Below are positions 45,055-55,919 of a stretch of DNA of 64,000 nucleotides, piece by piece. Source of the DNA: Nilaparvata lugens (Eukaryota > Arthropoda > Insecta > Hemiptera > Delphacidae). Location of the stretch: contig NC_052507.1 in NCBI RefSeq assembly GCF_014356525.2, positions 7,428,568 through 7,492,567 on the forward strand, given 5' to 3'. A program made the position numbers and the translations under genes. The notes below the pieces were generated by a model that worked only from the letters and a program-made list of their open reading frames with translations, did not search any database and was not told the DNA's origin. The stretch's first letter is position 1; every line of letters begins with the position of its first letter.

Positions 45055-45867
45055 AATTGTAAGCACACATTAGTCAATAGTTTTTCCATTTACATATTTG
45101 TTTTATTATCTTTCACACTTGTTTTCTTGGTTCTTATTTTGTACTGAAAGTAAATTTTGTTATCATGGCGATTCTGTTGCTTAAGCCGCCATTTTGTCAC
45201 ACCGTTGAGTGGGAGGAGACTGTCTGGCTGGGCCAATGGCAGGCGTTCATGCCCTTGACCAATAGCATTACTCGCTTACTAGTATAAATTCTGCTGCTCT
45301 TGTATTTAGTTTTATTTTATTAGACATTGACAATGGTGTAATAACCGAAACCGGTATTTCTGATTATCAATAAATCATTGGTTTTTGACAATTTCTCAGA
45401 CTTTTTCATTCAATATGAATAATGACCACAATATCAACTTCTCAACTACACAAAAAAAAGAAACCAATTATGTCGCCAATTATCACAGAAGTATTTCCTC
45501 AGAGTCATTGTCTTGGATTTTTTTTGTGGAATTATTTAATCTTTATAATATTGTATTTGCTAATAATCAACCTGGAGATAACCGATACAATTTCACGGAA
45601 CGTCTTCTTCTTCTTCTTCTTTCTTCTTCGTCTTCTTCTATTTCTTCTTCTCCATCACATCCCACTCCCCATTCTGATCTTTCTTTAAATTGTCTTTCTA
45701 TCCTTGTCTTTCTTATTCTACTCTATCAAGATTAAACACAGTAAGCCTCTGAAATCAACACCTCTTCTCATACTCTTCATCACCTGCTCTTTCTATCCCA
45801 TCTCACTTCTTCTACCTTCTTCTTCTTATTCTGTCTTTCTCTTTCACCTACACTATCTTATTAGATA

Positions 45868-46905
45868 CTAGCAGGTAACCCGTGCTTCGCAAGGGTCCAT
45901 TTTGAAACTTGACGTAATGAAATCCAGAAGAATTGAAAATAGGCCTATAAGAATCCTCGGTTGATTAAGAATTTATAAGCAGCATTTCAAGTAAATCAGT
46001 CCAGTAGTTCAGACGTGATGATGTGTCAAACATAATTTCCCTATCCTCTACACGTGTATACGTCTTTAAGCCAGTTCTTTCTTCTATTATAGTATAGAAG
46101 ATGATAGATAGATGGATATATCATCCATTTATCTATCATCTCCTATACTATAATAAAGGAAATGACTGAGAATAAATTTTGAAAGGTTTGAGATATCGAT
46201 GTGCGGTTTTCACCATACCTTTTCTCTGGAAATCCTGTATCGGAATCATGTATCATATGACCACCTTTCAATTGAAAAAAGAAGTTGTATTTGAAATGGT
46301 GGTTCCAAAATGGCGGAAAAAAATTTGGTGCGACGGAAAACCAGTTTTTATCATTCGAAAAGGATTTCCAATCATACTTATCTTCTAATTTCCCTTTTAA
46401 GAGAAATGTTCTGCTGCTTCCTTATAAAATAAATAATTGAAAACTTGACAAACTGAAAACTTGATGTAATCATATATTGAAGAATTTAAAATAGGTTTAT
46501 AACCATCCTCGGTTAAGCAAGAATCTATATTCAAAATTTCAAGTTAATCAGTCCAGTAGTTCAGACGTGATGATGCGTCAAACATAATTTCCCTATAGAC
46601 ACCTGTATACGTGTATAATCAAGCTCTTCAATTTAATATAATTTTTTAATATGATTTGGTGATTTTTTAATGAAATCGTATGTACGTTATCAATGAAGTT
46701 TGAACATTAATTCTGAAAAATCTAGAAAGAGAATTGAAATTTGGGCTTCCAGGTGCACGAGATTGATATATTTAGAATCTATGTTCAAAATCAGGAGATC
46801 TAAATCATTCCCGTTTTTTCGGTATGTAATCCACAAGTTGACATGTTTTGATGCGAACAAACGAACACACGAACAAACACAACCCTACTCTCTCGTATTA
46901 TATAG
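45868..46905 (-). mobile_element. Helitron with matched empty site in the other arm
   Basis: On the minus strand it starts TCTATATAATACGAGAGAGT and ends with the hairpin 'cccttgcgaagcacggg', then 'ttacctgCTAG'. The flanks are A and T. The right arm of the inverted duplication shows the uninterrupted target 'ttagatatggtaggcc', so the 1038-bp insertion is exact and without target duplication. The inside has two diverged copies of a ~190-bp segment ('cagtccagtagttcagacg' at 45998 and 46549). No RepHel protein. The 69-residue frame at 46179 is unrecognised. Confidence 0.9.
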
Positions 46906-47409
46906 ATGGTAAGCCTGATCTCAGCTATTACCAAAGTCTTCTCATCCTCTCTTCAAGAACTTATTATCATCCTCGTATATCTTCTCCTTCTCTACCTTAA
47001 ACATGGTAGGCCAGTTCTATAAAATCAACAACTTCTTCCTACCCGCCTCAAGAACGTCTCCTTCTCCTCCTCTTCCTCCTCCTCCTCCTACTCCTACTCC
47101 TCCTCCTCCTACTTCTCCACCCCCATCTTCTCATCTACCTATCTCTTCTCCTCCTCGTCCTTCACCTTCAGCATAGTATACGCAATGAATAATTCAGATG
47201 AGTCGTCATCTTTGGTCTGACCGGCCTCTCATTAGCTATTCAGAGTCCAACAGTTGTAATCCAACAGTTAGTAAGGGTGTTTTCCCCCCACAACATTAAT
47301 GAATGGTGCTTTCTCCTTCATCCCCTCCTTTTTCTCCTTCTTCTTCTTCACCTCCTCCTTCTTCATCTTCTTCTAACCGATACAATTTCACGGAACGTCT
47401 TCATCTTCA

Positions 47410-47457
47410 TTTCTTCATCTTCTTTCTCTTTTTCTTTTTCTTCTTCTTCTTCTTCTT

Positions 47458-47490
<33 letters not shown>

Positions 47491-47720
47491 CTTCTTCTTC
47501 TTCTTCTTCTTCTTCTCTTCTTCTTCTTCTTCTTCTTCTTCTTCTTCTTCTTCTTCTTCTTCTTCTTCTTCTTCTTCTTCTTCTTCTTCTTCTTCTTCTT
47601 CTTCTTCTTCTTCTTCTTCTCCCTCTTCTTCTTCTTCTTCTTCTCTTCTTCTTCTTCTTCTTCTTCTTCTCTTCTTCTTCTTCTCCCTCTTCTTCTTTTT
47701 TCTCCCTCTTCTTCTTCTTT
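47410..47720. repeat. (TTC)n microsatellite in the left arm
   Basis: About 300 bp of ttc units. Ser/Leu/Phe and Lys/Arg frames over it are artefacts. It is the left-arm partner of purine-rich DNA at 49680-49750. Confidence 0.95.
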
Positions 47721-48127
47721 CACTACTTCTTCTCCTTCATCACCACTTCATCTCCTATTAGTTCACTTCTTCTTCTGTCTCCTTTCCCTTCCCTTTTTAA
47801 TATGTTGTCTCACTTTATGCTCTATTCTCAATCACTTCCCCCTTCCCCTGATCGCAATAGATTTTTGTAAGTTTCCCTTTAAGAATATATCTTAGACGAA
47901 TTTTGATAAACTCTCAGAATGTAGAAACTGAACTAAATTTTTCTCTGACTCAAATTGATCTGATATGACATTTCCACTTTTCGTCTGCTTCTTCTTTTAC
48001 CGTACTTTTCTATTACTTCTTCTCTTCTCACCTCCTTCCATAATTCCACTACCACATCCTTGTTGAAAATTATCGATCATATTCCATCTGCCAAGGGAAT
48101 GAAATTTTTATGGATTGGTTTATACAT

Positions 48128-48347
48128 TTTCATAATTGAATAAATAAATGTTAATTTCTCAAAAAAACTAAAAGTACTGCATCAATAACACTAAATATTG
48201 GATAAATTACAATTACATACAATAGTTGGCAGACGGCCTGAAGGCCATTGCTGTATAAAATTTATCAAATTATATATATATATTTTTTGTTGTTGTGGTT
48301 GATGTCAATAAAGATTTTTGAAGTATATTTTATTATTATTATTATTA

Positions 48348-48433
<86 letters not shown>

Positions 48434-48545
48434 ATACAATAGTTAGTTACAAAAAATGTCTAATGTGTCCTTTAAATGTTTAGTGTATTCTGCGTGGAAA
48501 TTGACCTACTCCACTATGGCGTACCATGTTCTAGAGTAGGTTAAT
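48128..48545. repeat. Dispersed repeat G, copy with (ATT)n insert
   Basis: 'gaataaataaatgttaattt' to 'gcatcaataacac', interrupted by an (ATT)n microsatellite at 48325-48434, then 'ggaaattgacctactccac' to 'tctagagtaggtt'. Same order as 24605-24825. Confidence 0.7.
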
Positions 48546-49388
48546 TGGAATAAAATATGATGTTAACTAATATTATACTTCTAAGTTTTTTCCTATCTAA
48601 AATCTTCTTATTTGCTATCTGATTTTCCCCACTTTTCTTTATTCTCTTTCCCAGGTATTGGATACTGTTAGGCCTACACAGGTTCTTTTTCCTCATATCC
48701 ATATCCACTATTCATAAAATAAACAAATTTCATCTTTGATTCTAATTCTTACTGTATTAATTCTCTCCAGTAGCTTGTCTTTTATTTTGTTTTAATTTAT
48801 TTTTTCTTTTTCTTTCAACAGTGAAGTGATTGAGTTTATTGGAAAATACTTATTTTCTAAAATACTTCTATTATTCAATATTGATCTCTCATATTTATCA
48901 CATTTTATTGTCATTCTTTGCTTCAATTTTTTTTTGTTATCTGCATATTTTGTATTGTATTGTTTGCTATCGACGTGGTTAAGTGGTAGAGTGGACAATA
49001 ATTGTAATCAGCTGTTATAGCTATGGTGAAAGTGATATTTTCGAGCTCAAAATTCAAGTGATTTTATTCTATATTTTGTGAATATTTGAAGTTTGGTTTT
49101 TGTTTTAACGGAAGTTTCATTATCAATTAATCTGAATTTGAAATTCTTTGCTTTATTCTGATTCATAGTTTCAGATTGAAGATTTGGTGTTGAAATTGAA
49201 GTGAACCTAACCTACATAATATTTGGACGATTTTTGACAAAATCAGCTTTGGGCAATGGCCTGTTTTTTCTTTTCCGACTATTGTATTATTCGCTCTATC
49301 TAATAAATAAATAAATAAATATTGTCCAAACTTCGCCACGTCAACATAATAAAAAAGTCATTCTATTCTATTCTACATTGCTTGGGAA
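48546..49388. other. Spacer of the inverted duplication, no gene
   Basis: AT-rich DNA. The 64-68-residue frames near 48792-49020 on both strands are compositional and unrecognised. Confidence 0.4.
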
Positions 49389-49506
49389 ACGATCTGGCAA
49401 CGTTGCAGAGGTGGAAAAGATAGCGCCACCGGCTTTGTCGAATGATAGACAGGGATAGCAACACCAATGTTAGTCAAATACTGCCATTAAAACGTGGACC
49501 CCACTA
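49389..49506. mobile_element. Family F fragment
   Basis: 'cgatctggcaacgttgcag', 'gatagcgccaccggctttg' and 'aaaacgtggaccccacta' match the right part of family F. Confidence 0.65.
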
Positions 49507-50462
49507 TAGCAGAGTCCAAGGCAGCAAAGGTAGAGAGTTTCTTGTGTTGGCAAGATTGTAATTTATCTGATATTTTCTGTTATTGATGCAGTAGTTTTAG
49601 TTTTTTTTGTGAAATTAACATTTATTTATTCATTTATTCAACTATGAAAATGTAGAAGAAAAAAACTAATAGGAGAGGATGAAGATGAAGGAGAAGGAGT
49701 AGTGAAAGGAGGAGGAGGAGCAGTAGGAGAAGGAGAAGAAGAAGAGGAAGAAGAGGGAGAACAAGCACACTTCATTTATGTTGGAGGGGGGGGAAACACC
49801 CTCACTAACTGTTGGATACCAACTGTTGGACTGTGAATAGCTAATGAGAGGCCGGTCAGACCAAAGATGACGTCACATCTGAATTATTCATTGCGGATAC
49901 TATGCTCAAGGTGAAGAATGAGGAGGAGAAGAAATAGGAGGTGGAGGAAGAATAGTAAGTAGGAGGATAAGGAGGAGGAGGGGGAGGAGGAGGAGGAGAA
50001 GGATAAGTAGGAGGGAGAGAAGATGTTCTTGAGGAGTATAGGGAGAAGTTGTTCATTTTATGGAACCATTACATACCATATTCTAAGTAGGGAAGGAGAA
50101 AATATACTTATTATTTTATCTTTCAATGTTATTACATTAGTTTCATTTGCATTGTAAATAAATAAATAAATAAATAAATATACGAGGATGAGACTATGTT
50201 CATGAAGAGAGAATGAGAAGACTTTGTTAATAGCTGAGATCAGGCCTACCATATCTAATAAGATAGTGTAGGTGAAGGAGAAAGACAGAATAAGTAGAAG
50301 AAGGTGAAAGAAGTGAGATGGAATAGAAAGAGCAGGAGATTAAGAGTATGAGAAGAGATGTTAATTTCAGAGGCTTACTGTGTTTAATCGTGATAGAGTA
50401 GGAGAAGAAAGACAAGGATAGGATGTCAATTGAAAGAAATATCAGAATTGGGAGTGGTGTGG

Positions 50463-50720
50463 GAAGAAGAAGAAGAAGAAGAAGAAGAAGAAGAAGAAGA
50501 AGAAGAAGAAGAAGAAGAAGAAGAAGAAGAGAAGAAGAAGAAGAAGAAGAAGAAGAAGAAGAAGAAGAAGAAGAAGAAGAAGAAGAAGAAGAAGAAGAGA
50601 AGAAGAAGAAGAAGAGAAGAAGAAGAAGAAGAAGAAGAGAAGAAGAAGAAGAAGAAGAAGAAGAAGAAGAAGAAGAAGAAAAAGAAGGAGGAGAAGAAGA
50701 AGAAGAGAGAAAAAAAGATG
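50463..50720. repeat. (GAA)n microsatellite in the right arm
   Basis: About 250 bp of gaa units with slips, the inverse of the short (TTC)n run at 45600-45650 in the left arm. Glu/Lys/Arg frames are artefacts. Confidence 0.95.
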
Positions 50721-50865
50721 AAGAAAAAGACGTTCCTTGGAATTCTATCGGTTATCTCCAGGCTGATTATCAACGAAGATAATTTTATAAAGATTGGATA
50801 ATATCACAAAAAAATCCAAGACAATGACTCTGATGGAAATACTTATGTAATAATTGGCGACAAAT

Positions 50866-51634
50866 TATTAGGATAAAAGACAAATACCTCTTTTCAAATC
50901 ATGCGTAATGATTGAGGAAAAAGAGAAATATTAGTTCCAAGAATACGGTAATATTGCTGGTTCCATTTTCGATAATTCAGATGAAGAATTCTAAAAGAGA
51001 GAAAAATGGAAGAAAAAGTTTTGCGTTTATCCTGTTGTTTCTCTCCCAATCATCAAATTTATATCGTGATTGTGGAATGTAATAAAAAGCTATCACATTC
51101 TATGATATCAAAGAGCTCAATCTCTATGGAAAACCACAAAGGAAGTTGGACGGTATTTCTATTAACAATATTATTGTTTTTATTCAATTGGTTTGTACTG
51201 AATAGAATATTCAGAATAATTGAATTTTTAAATAAATTATAGAGTGTCAGATGATGTTTGTCTGCCAAGCTCCGTTTAATGTGAAGCAATTCATAAGGAT
51301 GGCAGAAATTCGGACGTCTATAAATCGTGGTGTGTGTAACTGGCTTGAAATTTATTTTTAGACTAATTACAATTTCATATAATTCATTGAAACATCTCGC
51401 TGAAAAGGTTGATGAATGTGGACAGTGAAGGCGAAAAGAGTTAGATATTTCAAAATTCCATAACTCATGAACTCCAAACTGTTCAACAACAATCATACTT
51501 TTGAAATATTTGTGTTCTATTATACTTCTCTAGTGATTGTGATTCTCCTAGGTTTTCAACAATAATTGAGAGTTACAGATGGAATTAAATAGAGAATGCA
51601 TTTATTCAAATGCTTATTAATATATAATTATTAT
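50866..51634. other. No gene seen
   Basis: Overlapping frames at 51006-51242 (+) and 51059-51496 (-, 145 residues) have no recognisable domain. The latter is the longest non-repeat frame in the window, but it lacks splice or family support. Confidence 0.35.
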
Positions 51635-51832
51635 TTAACGAAAATCCTAAATAAATGCTGTAAATCACCCCGAAGACTTCTGCTACTGCAGACATTGACA
51701 ACAGGGTTAACAGCTAGATGGAAATTCGATGAGAACTACTATCCGAAAATTAGTTGCCAGCCCGGGAATCGAACCCGGTACCTCCCAATTGCCAGTCAGG
51801 AAAGCTTACCCTTACACCAAACTGACAATCTC
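51635..51832 (-). mobile_element. tRNA-derived SINE, left copy
   Basis: On the minus strand the head reads 'gattgtcagtttggtgtaag' and 'ggttcgattcccgggctgg', giving an A-box-like and a clear B-box (GGTTCGATTCC) RNA polymerase III promoter. The tail 'actaattttcggatagtag' to 'cagcatttatttagg' follows. It lies head-to-head with the copy at 51898. Confidence 0.8.
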
Positions 51833-51897
51833 TAATTTAATTCCATCTGTAACTGGTTGGCCGCTATGGCTTCGTATAAAATGAGCACTGCTCTCCA

Positions 51898-52098
51898 GAG
51901 ATTGTCAGTTTGGTGTAAGGGTAAGCATTCCTGACTGGCAATTGGGAGGTACCGGGTTCGATTCCCGGGCTGGCAACTAATTTTCGGATAGTAGTTCTCA
52001 TCGAATTTCCATCTAGCTGTTAACCCTGTTGTCAATGTCTGCAATAGCAGAAGTCTTCGGGGTGATTTACAGCATTTATTTAGGATTTTTGTTAAAAA
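51898..52098 (+). mobile_element. tRNA-derived SINE, right copy
   Basis: Same sequence as the left copy, on the + strand, with nearly full identity over 190 bp. The T-arm 'ccgggttcgattcccgg' folds perfectly. The anticodon arm does not fold cleanly and there is a 110-bp non-tRNA tail, so it is a SINE and not a tRNA gene. The 65-bp gap between the copies contains 'ccatctgtaactggttgg'. Confidence 0.8.
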
Positions 52099-52540
52099 AT
52101 GATTACAATATTGAGAGTATTTGTTACAACTTTATTTTACATATTCACATTATTCCTTTGAAGGAGATAAATCTGATTCTTGATTACTCCGTCGGAGCAA
52201 TTATGCGATCATAATATTTTTTAAAAATAAAATCGTTCAAATGATAGTGTGTCGGATTCTAGACAATTGAGAGAGGATTGGACCTCTTGACAAACCAACC
52301 GATGTCGCAATGCACGTCTGTATAACAGAAACCTGAGTCAGTGTGACGTCACCAGCTCTATTTGCGCGCGAAATCGTGTTCGTGGCACACTCGAGGTAAT
52401 TAACTCACTTGCACACACCCCCTCCCACCACACACACACGCAATACACTCAACAGCCAGCAGTGTCAACTCGTTCTCTGCCACTTATTTATCGTTTCGCT
52501 CTTGTGTGTCAACGAATATACTGTGCTACTCTTTACTCAG
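52099..52540. other. No gene seen
   Basis: Non-coding sequence with no recognisable exon; a CA/CC-rich run lies near 52412-52440. Confidence 0.4.
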
Positions 52541-52669
52541 GCCCGCTTGCACAAAAGCCGGTTTAATTTTAACCGTGATCAATTCTACGAAAACCAATCA
52601 GAGAAGGCTTTTTTGATAAGACGGAATTAATCACGATTGAAATTTTAAAGCGGCTTTTGTGCAACCGGC
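52541..52669. mobile_element. Foldback MITE family D copy
   Basis: Outer arms 'cccgcttgcacaaaagccgg' and 'cggcttttgtgcaaccgg', with the conserved 'accaatcagagaaggc'. The middle is about 20 bp shorter than at 29981. Confidence 0.85.
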
Positions 52670-52721
52670 ACTCTGTTTATTTGAGGCTTTACCTACCACG
52701 CAAGACTCGTATATACTTATA

Positions 52722-53357
52722 CTAGCCGTCAGGCTCGTTTCGCTCGCCATATCCGTCTAGCCAGGGGGCTCCGCTCCCTGGACCCCCGACTGGATCGTCC
52801 AAGAATGAGATCAGCAGGCTCGCTTCGCTCGCCTGCAGTTTTCATTTCAGCATTTTTATCATATGTTAGGACAATCCAGTCGGGTGCAGACTAAACGTCT
52901 GGCTAAACGGATATTCCTAGGATTGAAGTAGCAGTGCCCAATCAATTTTTCCGCGATAAATGCATTTAAATCTTCAACTTGGTGCCAACCTAACAAAGTC
53001 AACTCAACTTAATGCCAACCTGACAAAATTATTAATTCAGTTGCCAGTTAACAACTGTTTCGAAGAGGTACTCTATCTAGATTATAGTTCTATAGTAACA
53101 TATGATATGGAAATTTTAATTATAATTATTAAGAGATTGGGAGAAGAAGAATATACATGCTAAAAGACGAACTTGAAACCCTTAGAGTTAAAATATTGCC
53201 AAAAGATTCCTTAGTGCGCCTCTAAAGGGCCAACTGACAATACCTACCAAATTTGAACGTTTTTGGTCCGGTAGATTTTTAGTTCTGCGAGTGAGTGAGT
53301 CAGTCAGTCAGTCAGTCAGTGAGTGAGTGAGTGCCATTTGGCTTTTATATATATAGA
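52722..53357 (-). mobile_element. Helitron family E, full copy, reverse orientation
   Basis: On the minus strand 5' TCTATATATA to 3' hairpin and CTAG, flanked by A (53358) and T (52721). It matches 35743-36356 throughout, including 'aggtactctatctagatta' and the short tgag-type repeats. The 67-residue frame at 52960 is inside it. Confidence 0.85.
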
Positions 53358-53359
53358 TA

Positions 53360-53525
53360 AAGGTGCGTACAGATATACGCGCCGCGAACATGAGCAATTC
53401 ACTTTTAATCAGCTCATTATATCTGTATTTTTACAGAAATGGTAAGATACAGATATAAAAAGCTTGTCATCAGCTGATTAATGGCCGCTGCTCATGTTCG
53501 CGGCTCGTAAATCTGTACGCACCTT
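53360..53525. mobile_element. MITE family J (AAGGTGCGTACAGAT)
   Basis: Termini 'aaggtgcgtacagatatac' and 'atctgtacgcacctt', inner palindromic 'cagctgattaa'. 166 bp. The left end is 2 bp from the Helitron end. A sister copy is at 56595-56761. Confidence 0.85.
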
Positions 53526-53756
53526 TGACTCCAAAATACAAGGCTCCACTACTGTACACTATATGAGGCTGTACAGAGTACAAATGAGAAGGAAAAGAGA
53601 AAAAAGAAAGGAAGAAGAAGAAAATGGAGTACACAATGTGAGGCTATAAAGAGTACAAAGAAGATGAAGAAGGAGAAAAAAGAAAGAAAGGAGTCGAAAA
53701 CGGAAAGAATAACAAGCAAAAGAAGGAAAAGGAGTCGGTGATGATGAGAGATAATA

Positions 53757-54415
53757 AGAACAAGGACAAGAATAAGATTAGATTAAATTAGATTATAGTT
53801 CTTCATTTAAGTATGTTACAATAAAGTGGGGGATTTATGTTTATTTATGTAGAGGAGTGGGAGATAACTCGATGATCTCGGAGAAAGAATGAGCGAGAGA
53901 ATAAGAACAAGGACAATAAATTATAAAATTAGATTAAATTAAAGTCCGAGATAAATTACTTTTAACATGAAGAGGAGAAACCCATTTCTCCTCCACAGTT
54001 TGTAGCATAGACAAAGACGGACATCCTGCGCACAATTGAATGCACCGTGTCATTTTGCTTCATGTTCCTGTGATGAAAACATCTCTGTAACATACACAAA
54101 CCAATATACCTGCTGACCAGTACACTACTTGGACACATTGCCAGCAATAGATGGAGGGGAGTGTTGCCGCGTCGCGTTACAAAGCTCTCTCACTGAGACA
54201 CAAAAGAAGGAGAATGCTGCTAGGTATGGGAGTGATTAGTGGAGGAGAGAGCATCGGACTTCTCCGTCTTCGAGAAAGAGCCGTGTTAAAAGTAATTTAT
54301 CTCGCACTTTAGATTATAGTTCTTCATTTAAGTATGTTACAATAAAGTGGGGGATTTATGTTTATTTATGTAGAGGAGTGGGAGATAACTCGATGGTCTC
54401 GGAGAATTGATTGAT
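53757..54415. repeat. ~150-bp tandem duplication, second unit filled by a MITE
   Basis: The unit 'agattagattaaattagatt', 'atagttcttcatttaagtat', 'gttacaataaagtggggg', to 'gagataactcgatg' occurs intact at about 53757-53890 and again split at 53905-54415. The second is interrupted by the family K MITE at 53942-54309. Confidence 0.85.
53942..54309. mobile_element. MITE family K, second copy
   Basis: 368 bp, termini AAGTCCGAGATAAATTAC and GTAATTTATCTCGCACTT, TA on both sides. The intact tandem unit at 53777 shows the empty site 'gattaaattagattatag', which proves the TA duplication. The 61-residue minus frame is shared with the copy at 44315 but is not a recognised protein. Confidence 0.9.
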
Positions 54416-54675
54416 TGAGTACTTTATTTATGTAGATTACAATATAAACTGGCTTATACACTTATATGAAATAGCTTACAATACAGCGAAATCATAGATA
54501 AATTCACATAATATAGAATAAGAAAATAATTATTGAACTGTATATGATACGAAAAAAGCAATTTGTAATAACTGAAGATAATATTGCTATGCATCTACAT
54601 AAATTGGCGAAGCTTTGGACATATCAATGTCCATTCTTCGGAAAGAATATTCAAAATATCCTTCCCACTAACTCT
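54411..54675 (-). mobile_element. LINE-like 3' tail, inverted copy
   Basis: The reverse complement of 29240-29530: 'attgattgattgagtacttt', 'ctggcttatacac' to 'cactaactctctacc'. Confidence 0.7.
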
Positions 54676-55080
54676 CTACCAAAAGAAGTAAGAGGGGTAG
54701 AAGTAAAATAGAAGGGATCGTAGAGAAAGTAGAGAGGGAGAAGTAGTTAATGAGTAGAAGGAGATGATGAAGAGAAGTAGGAGAAGAGCAAAGAGAAAAC
54801 GATGGAAAAGTGGGAGAATAGTGGAAAAAGAGGTGATGAGAAAAGAAGGAGAGGAAGAAGTAGGATATGGGTAGAGGGAGATGGTGGAGAGAAGAAGGAG
54901 AAGAGAAAAGATAAGAGGATGGAAAAGTGGGAGAATATAGTGGGAAAAGAAGAGGTAAGAAATGAAGAAGAGGAAGAAGTAGTAAATGAGAGAATGGAGG
55001 TTGAAGGAGAGGAAGATATAGGGAATGAAAATGTAAAATATAGGATAGAGGGGAAAAGGAAAAGAAGAAGGTGAAGAAAA
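54676..55080. repeat. Purine-rich low-complexity DNA
   Basis: About 400 bp rich in gaga, aaga and ggag steps. The 140- and 167-residue minus frames and the + frame at 54802 are compositional artefacts. Confidence 0.85.
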
Positions 55081-55782
55081 AGTAATGAATAAATTCATTC
55101 ATAGCACCTGATTTCAACTGAACACCTGCCTCGAAGGCAAGACTCAGTCGCACAACACATACTATGTTCAAGACCTGCTTTAAATAGTGTTACATCGCAC
55201 ATATGTTCTGCTCCAAGTATTCAACACCGCCCACATATATATCTACCTACATATATATGTATGTACAGCGTGCATATTCACAGTGGCGCCTTCTATTTAT
55301 TGCGGCGTGTGAACACAATTACGCTGCAAATCCTTCCTTGAGACGCTTACCACTGAATGAACACTGAACAGCGTGAACAATCTTTTGTTCAAGAATAAAT
55401 ACTGCATCCCATAGTGTCATGCAATGTACCTAGAATACATAGAATACATGTTTTCCAGGTACATTAGTGTCATGTAACACCCACCGCTTCAACACCTCAC
55501 TTGTGTTTAAGACAGATTATTCAAATAGAACGGCTTTTTATTGTTGGTATTTATTTATTCATTTATTTATTCAATCATTCAGAATTACACAACTTACAGA
55601 AAGTACGACAGGATTATAAGCCCAAAACGGTTCCAATTCTAATTTATACAACAGTCCAAATGTAGCTAGGTTATGTGTCACTTAACATTCTCCTATTACA
55701 CACTCAATTTACAATTCGAAACACACAAAGATTATGAATTAAAATAGGAGTTGGATTCCCTAAATTGATAAAATGAAATAAC
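55081..55782. other. No gene; left member of a flanking duplication
   Basis: Segment 55485-55545 ('cttcaacacctcacttgtg', 'acagattattcaaatag', 'acggctttttattgttgg') and 55741-55782 recur at 56800-56940, on the other side of the family F element. Confidence 0.55.
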
Positions 55783-55919
55783 TATAGTGAGGTCCACGTC
55801 ATAATGGCAGTGAAGAAAGATAGGAGAACAACGTTGCCAATCCTCAGTCTTGTCTTGTCAATGCCCGCTATAGACGGTAGCTGATACAAGTTTATTGATG
55901 TAATATTACAATATTTCGT

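Larger units (their letters stand above)
44184..45457 (+). mobile_element. Penelope-like family P, longest copy
   Basis: The left unit 'atgaaaaagactgagaaatt' to 'ctctgataaact' and the inverted right unit enclose second-level inverted arms: 44688-44785 'ggtcaagggcatgaacgcc' and 'ggcaggcgttcatgccc' at 45239-45255. Within these lies a PLE protein remnant (44798-45054). A separate 370-bp MITE interrupts the left part. The right end abuts the inverted duplication that starts at about 45470. This is the only copy with coding sequence and it ties the family to the Penelope-like retroelements. Confidence 0.75.
45470..50865. repeat. Imperfect inverted duplication, arms >1 kb
   Basis: The left arm (45470 to about 48235) is matched in reverse by the right arm (about 49555 to 50865). 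Matched pairs include 'cctggagataaccgata' (45571) with 'tatcggttatctccagg' (50745), 'ctatcttattagata' (45853) with 'tatctaataagatag' (50251), 'ctgaccggcctctcattagc' (47218) with 'gctaatgagaggccggtcag' (49839), and 'tctcctattagtt' (47750) with 'aactaataggaga' (49655). The arms differ by a Helitron in the left arm and by large expansions of their GAA/TTC microsatellites. Confidence 0.85.

Noticed and set aside
47277..47870. 197-residue Leu/Ser-rich frame
   Set aside because: It is an artefact of (TTC)n in the left arm of the inverted duplication.
51897..51975. A tRNA gene
   Set aside because: The T-arm and B box are good, but the anticodon arm does not fold cleanly. The sequence continues into a repeated 110-bp tail and an inverted twin exists, so it is a SINE.
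54668..55171. 167-residue hydrophobic minus frame resembling a membrane protein
   Set aside because: The underlying DNA is purine-rich low complexity. The Leu/Phe/Ser/Pro bias follows from it, with no start context or family match.
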